Shown: piece after piece, positions 52,648-60,647 of the stretch | Numbering within the stretch: the first letter of the stretch is position 1 | How the letters are laid out: each line of letters starts with the position of its first letter | Source: JAWKWH01 sp041397625 | Lineage (GTDB): Bacteria; Pseudomonadota; Alphaproteobacteria; Rhizobiales; Rhizobiaceae | Length of the DNA: 64,000 nucleotides | Assembly (NCBI GenBank): GCA_041397625.1 | Contig: JAWKWH010000002.1 | Span: forward strand, 124,001 to 188,000 | Direction: 5' to 3' | Notes under the pieces: model-generated | Databases searched by the model: none | The model's input: only the letters and a program-made list of their open reading frames with translations | Told to the model about the DNA's origin: nothing | Made by a program: the position numbers and the translations under genes

Positions 52648-53430
52648 TCACAGGTCGAGTTCGGCAACGACGGGAACGTGGTCGGAAGGCTTTTCCCATG
52701 CGCGTACGTGCTTTTCGACATCGGCGGAGCGCAGCCGGTTGGCGGCTTCCGGCGACAGCATCAGGTGATCGATGCGGATACCATTGTTCTTGGGCCAGGC
52801 GCCGGCCTGATAGTCCCAGAACGTATAGGTCAGATCGGCATCGGTGACGGCGCGCACCGCATCCTGCAAGCCTTGGTTGGCAAGCCTGCGAAAAGCCTGC
52901 CGGCTCTCCGGCATGAACAGCGCGTCGCCGGCCCAGTTGTCCGGATTGCGCGCATCGGCGGGCTCGGGGATGACATTGTAATCGCCGGCCAGCACCAGCG
53001 GTTCCTCCAGATCGAGCCGCTCTTGCGTCCAGCGGTCGAGCCGCTCCATCCAGGCGAGCTTGTAGGGAAACTTCTCCGAATCGACCGGGTTGCCGTTGGG
53101 CAGGTAGAGCGAGACCACCCTGAGCGCGCCGGAAGCGGTCGAGAACACGCCCTCGATGAAGCGTGCCTGGATGTCGCCGTCATCGCCGGGCAGGCCGCGA
53201 TTGACCTCGTCGAACGCCACTTTCGACAGGATGGCGACGCCGTTGAAACCCTTCTGGCCATGGGTCTCGACATGGTAGCCGAGCGCCTCGATCGGCTCGC
53301 GCGGGAAGGGCGCGTCCTCCGACTTGATCTCCTGCAGACAGACGATGTCGGGCCTGCTGTCGGCAAGCCAGGTCAGGAGATTGTCGATGCGGGCCTTGAT
53401 GCCGTTGATGTTCCATGTGGCAATTTTCAT
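52648..53430 (-). CDS. xth: exodeoxyribonuclease III / AP endonuclease
   Basis: 260 residues from the ATG at 53430, which gives the standard start MKIATWNINGIKARIDNL. Motifs in order: CLQEIKSED (metal glutamate), YLPNGNPV, LAGDYNVIPEPAD (catalytic Asp-Asn) and the C-terminal RIDHLMLSPEA with SDHVPVVAEL (catalytic Asp-His). It cuts DNA 5' to abasic sites and trims 3' ends in base-excision repair. The length is normal. Divergent from the NCS2 permease. Confidence 0.95.
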   Translation of the reverse strand: MKIATWNINGIKARIDNLLTWLADSRPDIVCLQEIKSEDAPFPREPIEALGYHVETHGQKGFNGVAILSKVAFDEVNRGLPGDDGDIQARFIEGVFSTASGALRVVSLYLPNGNPVDSEKFPYKLAWMERLDRWTQERLDLEEPLVLAGDYNVIPEPADARNPDNWAGDALFMPESRQAFRRLANQGLQDAVRAVTDADLTYTFWDYQAGAWPKNNGIRIDHLMLSPEAANRLRSADVEKHVRAWEKPSDHVPVVAELDL

Positions 53431-53559
53431 GGCTAACAATCGATACCTTCAATAATTCGGTGGGTAGTTTTGCCCGCACGGCTGGGAAAAACTGTCGACT
53501 GATCGATATTTGCCGAATCGTGAACGGTTTTGGACAGGTCAGATTACGGAGGGACGATC

Positions 53560-54915
53560 ATGACCGATGCGACTGCCAATCTCAAGCAACAGCTCAAAGA
53601 TCCAAACTACATGCCTCCGATTGCCCAGGCAGTGCCCCTGGGCATCCAACATGTGCTTGCAATGTTCGTGTCCAATGTCACGCCGGCGATCATCGTCGCG
53701 GGCGCGGCCGGCTTCGGCTTTGGTTCGCCGAACGCCGACATTCCGACCCTGATCTACATGATCCAGATGTCGATGCTGTTTGCCGGCATCGCGACGCTGT
53801 TCCAGACCATTGGCTTCGGCCCGGTGGGCGCGCGCCTGCCGATCGTGCAGGGTACCTCGTTCGCGTTCCTGCCGGTGATGATCCCGGCGGTTATCGGCGC
53901 GGGAACCGCGGGCCTCGCCGGACTGATGACCGGCGTTCTGATCGGCGGCATGTTCCACTTCTGCCTCGGCTTCATCGTCGGGCGCATCCGCTTCGCGCTG
54001 CCGCCGCTGGTCACCGGTCTGATCGTGCTGATGATCGGCCTGGCCCTGATCCGCGTCGGTATCGAGTATTCGGCGGGCGGAGCGGGCGACTTCAACCGGG
54101 CAAAACCGGAATGGGGCGGTCTGGCCAACTGGACGCAGGCGCTTGTCGTGGTTGTCGTGACGCTGTCGATCAAGTTCTTCACCCGTGGCTTCACCTCGAT
54201 CGCGGCAGTGCTGCTTGGCATCATCGCCGGGTATGTGGTGGCGCTGCTGATGGGCGACGTCAATTTCGGCAATGTCGGCAACGCCGCCTGGTTTGCGTTG
54301 CCGTCGCCGTTCAGGTTCGGCTTCGAGATCAATTGGGCGATTATCATCGGCATGTGCCTGATGGCGGTGGTTTCGGCGATCGAGACGGTCGGCGACACGT
54401 CGGGCATCACCAAGGGCGGCGCCGGCCGCGAGGCGACCGACGACGAGATCAAGGGCGCCACCTTCGCCGACGGTCTCGGTACCGCCATCGCCGGCATCTT
54501 CGGCGGCCTGCCCAATACCTCGTTCAGCCAGAATGTCGGCCTTGTCGCCATGACCGGCGTCATGAGCCGCCATGTGGTGACGGTCGGCGGGCTGTTCCTG
54601 ATCGTCTGCGGCCTGATCCCGAAGATCGGCGCGGTCATCAACACGGTGCCGATCACCGTTCTGGGCGGCGGCGTCATCGTTATGTTCGGCATGGTTGCCG
54701 CCGCCGGCATCAACATGCTCTCCGACGTCAACTGGAACCGACGCAACATGGTGATCTTCGCCGTGTCGCTGTCGGTCGGGCTCGGCCTGCAGCAGGTGCC
54801 GGAAGCGCTTCAGCACCTCGGCAAGACGCTGCAGATCCTGCTGACCTCGGGCCTGCTGCCCGCCGCCACGCTGGCGGTGGTTCTCAACCTGATGCTGCCG
54901 GAGGATATCGACTGA
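53560..54915 (+). CDS. NCS2 nucleobase:cation symporter (uracil/xanthine permease type)
   Basis: 451 residues from the ATG at 53560 with GGAGGG upstream. About 14 membrane helices of the UraA/UapA fold. IQHVLAMFVSNVTPAIIVAGA opens the first repeat, and the substrate region GLPNTSFSQNVGLVAMTGVMSRHV carries the N-T-S-F-S-Q-N-V-G signature typical of xanthine and uric acid transporters; the uracil type has A-T-T-Y-x-E-N. Import of xanthine or urate is therefore slightly favoured. A strong terminator follows directly, so this is a single-gene unit. Confidence 0.93.
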   Translation: MTDATANLKQQLKDPNYMPPIAQAVPLGIQHVLAMFVSNVTPAIIVAGAAGFGFGSPNADIPTLIYMIQMSMLFAGIATLFQTIGFGPVGARLPIVQGTSFAFLPVMIPAVIGAGTAGLAGLMTGVLIGGMFHFCLGFIVGRIRFALPPLVTGLIVLMIGLALIRVGIEYSAGGAGDFNRAKPEWGGLANWTQALVVVVVTLSIKFFTRGFTSIAAVLLGIIAGYVVALLMGDVNFGNVGNAAWFALPSPFRFGFEINWAIIIGMCLMAVVSAIETVGDTSGITKGGAGREATDDEIKGATFADGLGTAIAGIFGGLPNTSFSQNVGLVAMTGVMSRHVVTVGGLFLIVCGLIPKIGAVINTVPITVLGGGVIVMFGMVAAAGINMLSDVNWNRRNMVIFAVSLSVGLGLQQVPEALQHLGKTLQILLTSGLLPAATLAVVLNLMLPEDID

Positions 54916-54950
54916 GCAATGACCGCCCAGTGTTCAGGCTGAAAAACAAA

Positions 54951-54980
54951 AGGGCTGCAACCTTTTGCAGCCCTTTTTTT
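54951..54980 (+). terminator. strong rho-independent terminator after the NCS2 permease gene
   Basis: AGGGCTGCAA (54951-54960) pairs perfectly with TTGCAGCCCT (54965-54974) over a 4-base loop, followed by a T tract. An A-rich stretch on the left lets it also act for the convergent gene ending at 55003. Confidence 0.95.
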
Positions 54981-55002
54981 ATGCGATGGTTCCGGGACAA
55001 GG

Positions 55003-55554
55003 CTATTTGCGGGCGACGCTGCCAGTCGAGCCGCCACCAACGCGTTTCAGTTGCATGCCGATCACCGGAACAAGCTCCCGGTTGACCCGGACCGACACCG
55101 TCACATGCATCGTGTCGTCGTCGGGCAACTTGGCCAGCATGGCGCCGTTCAACTGCTTGCGGTTGATCGCGAACACGACGCGTTTGCCGTCGACATTACC
55201 GGAAATGATGTCGAGTCCCTCGCCGGCGGCGCCGTCCATGAACTTACCGCGATAGCCGCGACCGCGGCGAACGACGCTGGCCGACATCTTCTGCGTGAAG
55301 ACGCCGACCCGGCAGGTGCCGTCAAGCGACATGCCGACATTGCCGCTCGGGGTTTCTCCCTTGAAATTGCAGGTGAATTTCGTGCCCTTATACTTGCCGG
55401 CGACGATCTGGCCGGGGCCCGACCAGGACCCTTCGACCTGCTTGAAGAACCGGCCGTCGCGATCGAGCGCCGAGGCTTCGACAGGCACCATCGGAACCGC
55501 CAGGGACAAGGCCGCGGCGGAGAGGGCGGATAGAGGCCAAACGCGTTCGTACAT
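55003..55554 (-). CDS. secreted protein of unknown function
   Basis: 183 residues from the ATG at 55554, which begins a signal peptide (YERVWPLSALSAAALSLAV, ending near VEASA). The mature part reads as a beta-rich domain: FFKQVEGSWSGPGQIVAGKYKGTKFTCNF is split by GETPSGNVGMSLDG, then CRVGVFTQKMSASVVRRG and a lysine-poor C-terminus. Two cysteines (TCNF, TCRVG) could pair. I recognise it only as a rhizobial conserved hypothetical type. It follows the NCS2 terminator in opposite orientation. Its role is unknown. Confidence 0.6.
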   Translation of the reverse strand: MYERVWPLSALSAAALSLAVPMVPVEASALDRDGRFFKQVEGSWSGPGQIVAGKYKGTKFTCNFKGETPSGNVGMSLDGTCRVGVFTQKMSASVVRRGRGYRGKFMDGAAGEGLDIISGNVDGKRVVFAINRKQLNGAMLAKLPDDDTMHVTVSVRVNRELVPVIGMQLKRVGGGSTGSVARK

Positions 55555-55702
55555 TGATTTCCCCGGCGACCGAAACGGTATCATGCAGGCTCTCGAAACT
55601 GGTTGGCGAACCATGGCGAAGATTGGTTAATGCTTCGTCTATCGGGCCCGCGAGAACGTGCCGACAATGCGTTATTTATCGGGCGCTGACAAGTTTGGCC
55701 GG

Positions 55703-56782
55703 TTACTTGCCCGACGCGGCCCGCGGCGGCTCGGCCGCAGCGGAAGTGGAGGCGAGCGCCGTCAGGAACTCCCCCATGCCGGGACGTTTGACGGCGCTGA
55801 ACGGCAGCGGCCGGACGGTTTCCATCGCGGCGATGCCGATACGCACCGTCATCAACCCGTTGACCACGCCCTCGCCGAGGCGCGCCGACAGTTTCGCGGC
55901 GAGCCCGTGGCCGACGAGCTGCTGGACGAGGCTGTCGCCGACTGCGATCGACCCGGTCACCGCCAGATGCGCGGCGACGTCGCGGATCAGCTTGAAGAAG
56001 CCGAGCGTGCCCGGCCGGCCGCCGTAAAGTTCGGACAGGCGGCGGATCAGGCGGCCCGATTCGAACAGCACGTAGCCGACATCGACCAGCGCGCGCGGGC
56101 TGACGGCGGTGATCACCGAAACGCGCTTGGCCGCCTGCAGCACCAACGCCTTGGCCTGCCGGTCGAGATGGCCGAAAAGCTCGCGCTCAGCGATCGCCAC
56201 GAGATCGGCGCCGTCGATGACCTCGTGCTCAAAACCGGCGAGCGCCTCGCGCCCGCCGGCGGTGGCCGGATTGGTGCCGGTGAACGAGACGACGTCGTGA
56301 ACGAGTTGGCGCGCGGCGCGGATGTCGTTGCGCGTGGCGGCGTCCGCCGCCCTTGTTTGCAGCCTTGCCACCGAACGCAGGCGGAACAGTGCCGCCGCCT
56401 CGCGGGCGACGATGGCGAGAAGCGCCAGGCCGGCAATGGCGGCCAATCCGCTTGCGGCCCAGCCAAGCCATTCGGAGCGGGCGAAGAAGCCGGTGATCAG
56501 GTCCTCGACCCAGAGACCGATCGCCAGCGACAGGAACATGCCGGCCGCCGCGACGAAAAGCGATCCGAGGCGGAACCGGCGACGCGGGGCCGGGGCGGTT
56601 TCCTCCAGCGCCTCGATTTCCTCCTCGAAGGGATCGTTCTCCGGCAGGGCAAAAACGACGCGCTCTTCGTCGCGCACCGCCGTTGGCCGACGCGGCTTGT
56701 CCGCCCTGGCTCCGGCCTTTTGCGCTTTCCGCGGCTCCGGATCGATTTTGAAGGCGGCGGGCTTTCTCGGGGCGGTCGTCAT
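55703..56782 (-). CDS. ycjF: YcjF/TIGR01620-family inner membrane protein
   Basis: 359 residues. An N-terminal basic, low-complexity tail (about 1-70) is followed by two membrane helices (SLFVAAAGMFLSLAIGLWVEDL, then WAASGLAAIAGLALLAIVAR) and a DUF697-like C-terminal domain with VLQAAKRVSVITAVSPRALVDVGYVLFES and ITGSIAVGDSL-like glycine turns. Its ATG overlaps the stop of the preceding ycjX gene as ATGA, the conserved pairing of these genes. The role is unknown; it probably works with the YcjX GTPase at the membrane under envelope stress. Confidence 0.85.
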   Translation of the reverse strand: MTTAPRKPAAFKIDPEPRKAQKAGARADKPRRPTAVRDEERVVFALPENDPFEEEIEALEETAPAPRRRFRLGSLFVAAAGMFLSLAIGLWVEDLITGFFARSEWLGWAASGLAAIAGLALLAIVAREAAALFRLRSVARLQTRAADAATRNDIRAARQLVHDVVSFTGTNPATAGGREALAGFEHEVIDGADLVAIAERELFGHLDRQAKALVLQAAKRVSVITAVSPRALVDVGYVLFESGRLIRRLSELYGGRPGTLGFFKLIRDVAAHLAVTGSIAVGDSLVQQLVGHGLAAKLSARLGEGVVNGLMTVRIGIAAMETVRPLPFSAVKRPGMGEFLTALASTSAAAEPPRAASGK

Positions 56783-58242
56783 GCCAGACGGTCTCCGATC
56801 AAAAATTGCAGGGCGCGATCGAGGCGGATGTGCGGCAGCGACAGGGTCAGCCCTTCCGCCGTCCTTTCCAGTTCCGGCGGCCGGAAGCGCACGAAGCGGA
56901 CCGGCGGCAGGGCCTTGCCGTCATCCTTCGCGGTCAGCCCGGCGATTTCGGCGTCTGCCGGCAGATCGCCCGGAAACACCGCCGTCTGCGTCTTGCCATC
57001 GAATTTCTCGCCGTCGATGGCCTCGCCCGCAAGCGGGGTGCCGATGATCACCGGCAGATCCTCGCCGTCCTGGCGTACCGTACCCTCGCGCGTTGCCCGC
57101 AGCGCCGCCATGGCGAGCACGTCGACGGTCGCACCGGAGAAATTGGCCTTGTCGATGGCGCGCTCGACCAGCTTGCGGACGATCGCCTGCAGCCGGTCAT
57201 GGCTTTCGTGGTGCAGGTGGTCGGCCTTGGTAGCGGCGACCAGGATGCGGTCGATCCGGCGCGAGAACAGGCCGGTCAGCAGGTTGCCACGCCCGGCGCG
57301 GAAACAGGCCATGATCTCGGTCAGCGCGCGCTGCAGGTCGGTAAGCGCGGCCGGACCGGCGTTCAGCGCCTGCATGGCGTCGATCAGCACGATCTGGCGA
57401 TCGAGCCTGGTGATGTGCTCGCGGAAGAACGGTTTTACGACATGGGTCTTGTAGGCCTCGTAACGTCGCTCCATCATCGCGGCGAGCGAACCCGGCGCGG
57501 CGCCGGCGGCACCAGGGGTAAGCGGTGCGAAGGTGAGCGCCGGCGAGCCTTCCAGGTCGCCCGGCATCAGGAAGCGGCCGGGCGGCAGGGTGGAGAGCGC
57601 GCGGCTGTCCTCCTTGCATGCCCTCAGATAGGCGGTGAACCGTTCGGCGAGCGCCTTTGCCGCCATCTCGTCGGCCGCCGCGGCCGGATCGGCGGCTTTG
57701 GCCGCCTTCAGCCAGTCGGCGGCGATGTCGGCGCGCTCGGGCAGGCCGGCCAGTTCGAGCGAGCGCCTGGAGAATTCCCCGTAGTCCTGGCCGAGCAGGG
57801 GCAGGTCGAGCAGCCATTCGCCGGGATAGTCGACGATGTCGAGATGCAGCCTGCCGCCCGGCAGCATCCGCGACCAGGCGGACGCGGATTCATAATCGAT
57901 TGTCAGGCGCAGTTCGGAGATATGGCGGGTCGACTCCGGCCAGATGCGGTCGTCGACCAGGGCGGCGACGTGATCCTCGTACTGGAAACGCGGAACGTTG
58001 TCGTCGGGCTGGTGCTGGAGCGCAGCGCGGGAGATGCGGCCGGATTTCTGCGCCTCGAACAGTGGCAGGCGTCCGCCGTGGATAAGATTGTGCACCAGCG
58101 CGGTGATGAACACCGTCTTGCCGGCGCGCGACAGGCCGGTCACCCCGAGGCGGAGATTGGGATTGATCAGCGAGGCGGCGCGGCCGGCCACCGTGTCCAG
58201 CGTGATCAGCGCCTCGTCGGCGAAGGTTGTCAGCGATGCCAA
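56779..58242 (-). CDS. ycjX: YcjX-family GTP-binding protein (DUF463)
   Basis: 487 residues from the TTG at 58242, with GGAA twice just upstream; a longer frame to 58377 would run into sixA. The Walker A motif GLSRAGKTVF is near residue 35, as in E. coli YcjX, followed by IHGGRLPLFE and later YPGEWLLDLPLLGQDYGEFS, which holds the D-x-P-G-E switch. VVATKADH occupies the N/TKxD position. It forms a unit with the membrane partner encoded next. YcjX is induced by phage-shock-type stress in enterics; whether this holds here is unknown. Confidence 0.88.
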   Translation of the reverse strand: MASLTTFADEALITLDTVAGRAASLINPNLRLGVTGLSRAGKTVFITALVHNLIHGGRLPLFEAQKSGRISRAALQHQPDDNVPRFQYEDHVAALVDDRIWPESTRHISELRLTIDYESASAWSRMLPGGRLHLDIVDYPGEWLLDLPLLGQDYGEFSRRSLELAGLPERADIAADWLKAAKAADPAAAADEMAAKALAERFTAYLRACKEDSRALSTLPPGRFLMPGDLEGSPALTFAPLTPGAAGAAPGSLAAMMERRYEAYKTHVVKPFFREHITRLDRQIVLIDAMQALNAGPAALTDLQRALTEIMACFRAGRGNLLTGLFSRRIDRILVAATKADHLHHESHDRLQAIVRKLVERAIDKANFSGATVDVLAMAALRATREGTVRQDGEDLPVIIGTPLAGEAIDGEKFDGKTQTAVFPGDLPADAEIAGLTAKDDGKALPPVRFVRFRPPELERTAEGLTLSLPHIRLDRALQFLIGDRLA

Positions 58243-58357
58243 TGCGGATTCCGTTCCGACCCCTGGATGTTGGTCGTCGATATAGGGACGATCGCGGCCA
58301 ATTGAAACGCCGGCGCCGGCCGGCGGACCGAACGGCCGGCCGTCAACGGTTCCCGGT

Positions 58358-58867
58358 TCAGGCGTCGGAAGGGGCAAAGAAGGCCAGCAGCGTGCCCTGG
58401 CCGGGCCGGATCTCGGTCAGCGGCACGTCGAATTCGAGCGCCGCCAGGCCGGCGGTGGGAAAGCCGTGGTCGAGCCGGCGAAGCGCGTCCTCGTCGCCGC
58501 CACCGGCCAGCGCGAAGGCGACATCCTCCATCATCGGATTGTGACCGACCAGCAGCAGCCGTTCAGCGCCGTAGGCTTCGTTGACGACCCGCAGATAGCC
58601 GGCCGCGTCGGTACCGTAGAGCGTCTCGGTCAGTTCGACGCTCCAACTCTCCGCGCCGAGCGCCGAGGAAGCCGCTTCCCAGGTCTCGAGGGCGCGTTTG
58701 GCGGTCGAGCAGATCACCCGGTCGGGCACGAACCCGGACTGGCGCATCGTCGAGCCGATGATCTCGGCATTACGTTTGCCGCGCTGTTTCAATGGGCGGT
58801 CGAAATCGCTCGTACCGGGCATCGCCCATTCGGCCTTGGCGTGGCGCAGCAGGTAAAGCTGGGTCAT
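58358..58867 (-). CDS. sixA: SixA-type phosphohistidine phosphatase
   Basis: 169 residues. The catalytic histidine is in LYLLRHAKAEW, where RHAK is the SixA version of the RHG motif, and the second histidine is in LLVGHNPMMEDVA. Other marks are DFDRPLKQRGKRNA and ICSTAKRALETW. It dephosphorylates histidine on phosphotransfer proteins; in E. coli it acts on the NPr or ArcB HPt domain. CCGGAG precedes the ATG. It sits 115 bases upstream of ycjX on the same strand and is divergent from dksA. Confidence 0.88.
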   Translation of the reverse strand: MTQLYLLRHAKAEWAMPGTSDFDRPLKQRGKRNAEIIGSTMRQSGFVPDRVICSTAKRALETWEAASSALGAESWSVELTETLYGTDAAGYLRVVNEAYGAERLLLVGHNPMMEDVAFALAGGGDEDALRRLDHGFPTAGLAALEFDVPLTEIRPGQGTLLAFFAPSDA

Positions 58868-59050
58868 GGCGATGCTCCGGGCCTGACGTAAAACCGTTGC
58901 GAATCGGATTTAGAGGCATGCCCGCGACCGCGCAATCTGGGTCGGGCAATTTCCTGTTGGCGACGAACGGCGACGGGGAGCGGCGAACCGCCAATGTCGG
59001 CGGGCAACCGGCACCGGAACGACTTCACGAGAGTTTGCAGCGGTTTACGC

Positions 59051-59079
59051 TTGTACGAATCCGGCACCGCGCATATAAG
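59051..59079 (+). promoter_or_regulatory. candidate promoter of dksA
   Basis: TTGTAC (59051-59056), a 17-base spacer, then TATAAG (59074-59079), a 5-of-6 match to the -10. It lies 33 bases before the dksA ATG in the gap shared with sixA. Confidence 0.45.
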
Positions 59080-59111
59080 GCGCGCGATGTCACAAATACC
59101 GGGAGACTCGG

Positions 59112-59528
59112 ATGGGTAAGAAAAACGACATCGACTACTCGCCCTCGGAAGACGAGCCGTTCATGAACGAACGGCAAAAAACCTACTTTCGCGCAAAACT
59201 CGTCGCCTGGAAGAACGAAATACTGCGCGAAGCGCGTGAAACACTCGAAGTCCTGCAGCAGGAAAACTCCAACCACCCCGATCTGGCCGACCGCGCCTCG
59301 TCGGAAACCGACCGCGCCATCGAACTGCGCGCCCGCGACCGCCAGCGCAAGCTGATCGCCAAGATCGATGCCGCCATCCGCCGCATCGACGAAGGAACCT
59401 ACGGCTATTGCGAGGAAACGGGCGAGCCGATTTCGCTCAGGCGGCTCGACGCCCGGCCGATCGCCACGTTGTCGATCGAAGCGCAGGAACGTCACGAACG
59501 GCGCGAAAAAGTCTACCGGGACGACTGA
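59112..59528 (+). CDS. dksA: RNA polymerase-binding transcription factor DksA
   Basis: 138 residues with GGGAG before the ATG. The long coiled coil (about 22-95) carries the tip motif DLADRA, matching the D-x-x-D-x-A essential for action at the polymerase secondary channel. The C-terminal zinc-finger region is reduced to a single cysteine in YGYCEETGEPISLRRLDA; the positions of the other cysteines are Thr, Ser and Ala. This cysteine-poor form is usual in alphaproteobacteria and may be zinc-free. It works with ppGpp to adjust rRNA and amino-acid gene transcription. Confidence 0.95.
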   Translation: MGKKNDIDYSPSEDEPFMNERQKTYFRAKLVAWKNEILREARETLEVLQQENSNHPDLADRASSETDRAIELRARDRQRKLIAKIDAAIRRIDEGTYGYCEETGEPISLRRLDARPIATLSIEAQERHERREKVYRDD

Positions 59529-59570
59529 GCGCCCGCAGACCGCTTCCCGTCCCGATCCCGCCGGGCGCTC
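59527..59570. terminator. weak candidate terminator hairpin between dksA and fliO-like gene
   Basis: GAGCGCCCG (59527-59535) and CGGGCGCTC (59562-59570) are perfect 9-base arms separated by 26 bases, covering the dksA stop and the last bases of the convergent gene. The loop is long and no T run follows. Confidence 0.35.
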
Positions 59571-60403
59571 TAACTGCGCCGCCGTCCCGTATCCGCGACC
59601 AACTCCGCCATGCCGCCGTCCACCTCCGGCGGCCGTGCCCCGGGGGTCCGTTGCATTGCGGGCGCGGAACGGTCGAGCGTCACCTCCAGCTCTTTCAACA
59701 GCGCGGCATTGAGATCGGCGCGCTCCTGAACGGGCTCCGCCGCCGCCTGCTGCCGCGTTTCGGCCGCCGGGGCGGGCGTGTCGTCGACGGTCTCGCTCGC
59801 CCCGTAGCCGGCGGCAAGCCGGGCGGCGACGGCGGGGTTGCGCGCCGCGCTGTCGGTTGCCGAAGCGGCGGCGCCGGCGGATATTTCGCCAGCCGCGGCG
59901 CCAACGCCTGCCCGGCTCTCCTCCGACGGCCGCGCCGCGGTGGCAGCGGGTTCGGATCGGGTCTGGCGAACGGCCGGCTGCGGCGGTGGTTCCGGCTGAC
60001 GTTCGGCACGGGCGGTCAGGGGCGGATCGGACGGGACGTCGGGCTCGCGCGGCTGCGGCGTTGCAGCCGGTTCAACCGATGCCCTGTTGTCGGCAGGCGC
60101 GGCCGGCGCCCTGCGTATACCCTGCTCGACCACGACATCCGTCGGGCCGCCGATCAGGATCAGGTGTTCGGTATCGTCACGCCTGACGAGTACCAGGCGA
60201 CGATGCGAATCCACGGCCGCCGCATCGAGCACGGCCAGGCGCGGCCTGCGGCCCTTTCCGCCCGCCACGAACGTGCCGGACATGGCGCGCCGGACAATCC
60301 TGTGGATGACAAGAAAAGCCAGCACCGCGACAAGCGCGATCGCGGCCCACATGGCCAACGGAGCATAGTCGGCTCCAAACATCCCCTCGAACCACGCCGC
60401 CAT
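59570..60403 (-). CDS. FliO-like flagellar/membrane protein
   Basis: 277 residues. An N-terminal membrane helix (LAMWAAIALVAVLAFLVIHRI) is followed by a FliO-type domain (about 52-95: RLAVLDAAAVDSHRRLVLVR and then LILIGGPTDVVVEQGI), which matches flagellar biosynthesis FliO. The C-terminal 170 residues are Ala/Pro/Glu-rich and probably disordered, with no conserved motif. No other flagellar gene is in the window, so assignment rests on the domain alone. FliO assists assembly of the FliP export pore. It is convergent with dksA. Confidence 0.7.
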   Translation of the reverse strand: MAAWFEGMFGADYAPLAMWAAIALVAVLAFLVIHRIVRRAMSGTFVAGGKGRRPRLAVLDAAAVDSHRRLVLVRRDDTEHLILIGGPTDVVVEQGIRRAPAAPADNRASVEPAATPQPREPDVPSDPPLTARAERQPEPPPQPAVRQTRSEPAATAARPSEESRAGVGAAAGEISAGAAASATDSAARNPAVAARLAAGYGASETVDDTPAPAAETRQQAAAEPVQERADLNAALLKELEVTLDRSAPAMQRTPGARPPEVDGGMAELVADTGRRRS

Positions 60404-60647
60404 GGATCCCTCCTAACCGTGACGCCGCCCCGCCTCAAGCGAGTGTAGCGTGTCGAATCGCGCGCCCGCAAGCGTTTCGCGGCTTAGCCCGCGCCCATCC
60501 ACCGCCGAAGCGGCCGGTTGCGTCGGGAAAGCGCCAAACATGCGGAAAACATGCGGCGAATGGGCGTCAGGTCTTTTCCGGGCCGGGAGAATGTGATTCA
60601 ACCGGACCAGGCGGGCGGGCGGCACCGCAAGGGCGAATCACAGGCAG

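Noticed and set aside
58243..58377. Longer start for the YcjX protein
   Set aside because: It would overlap the end of sixA, and the added residues are unlike the family; the TTG at 58242 has a good upstream site.
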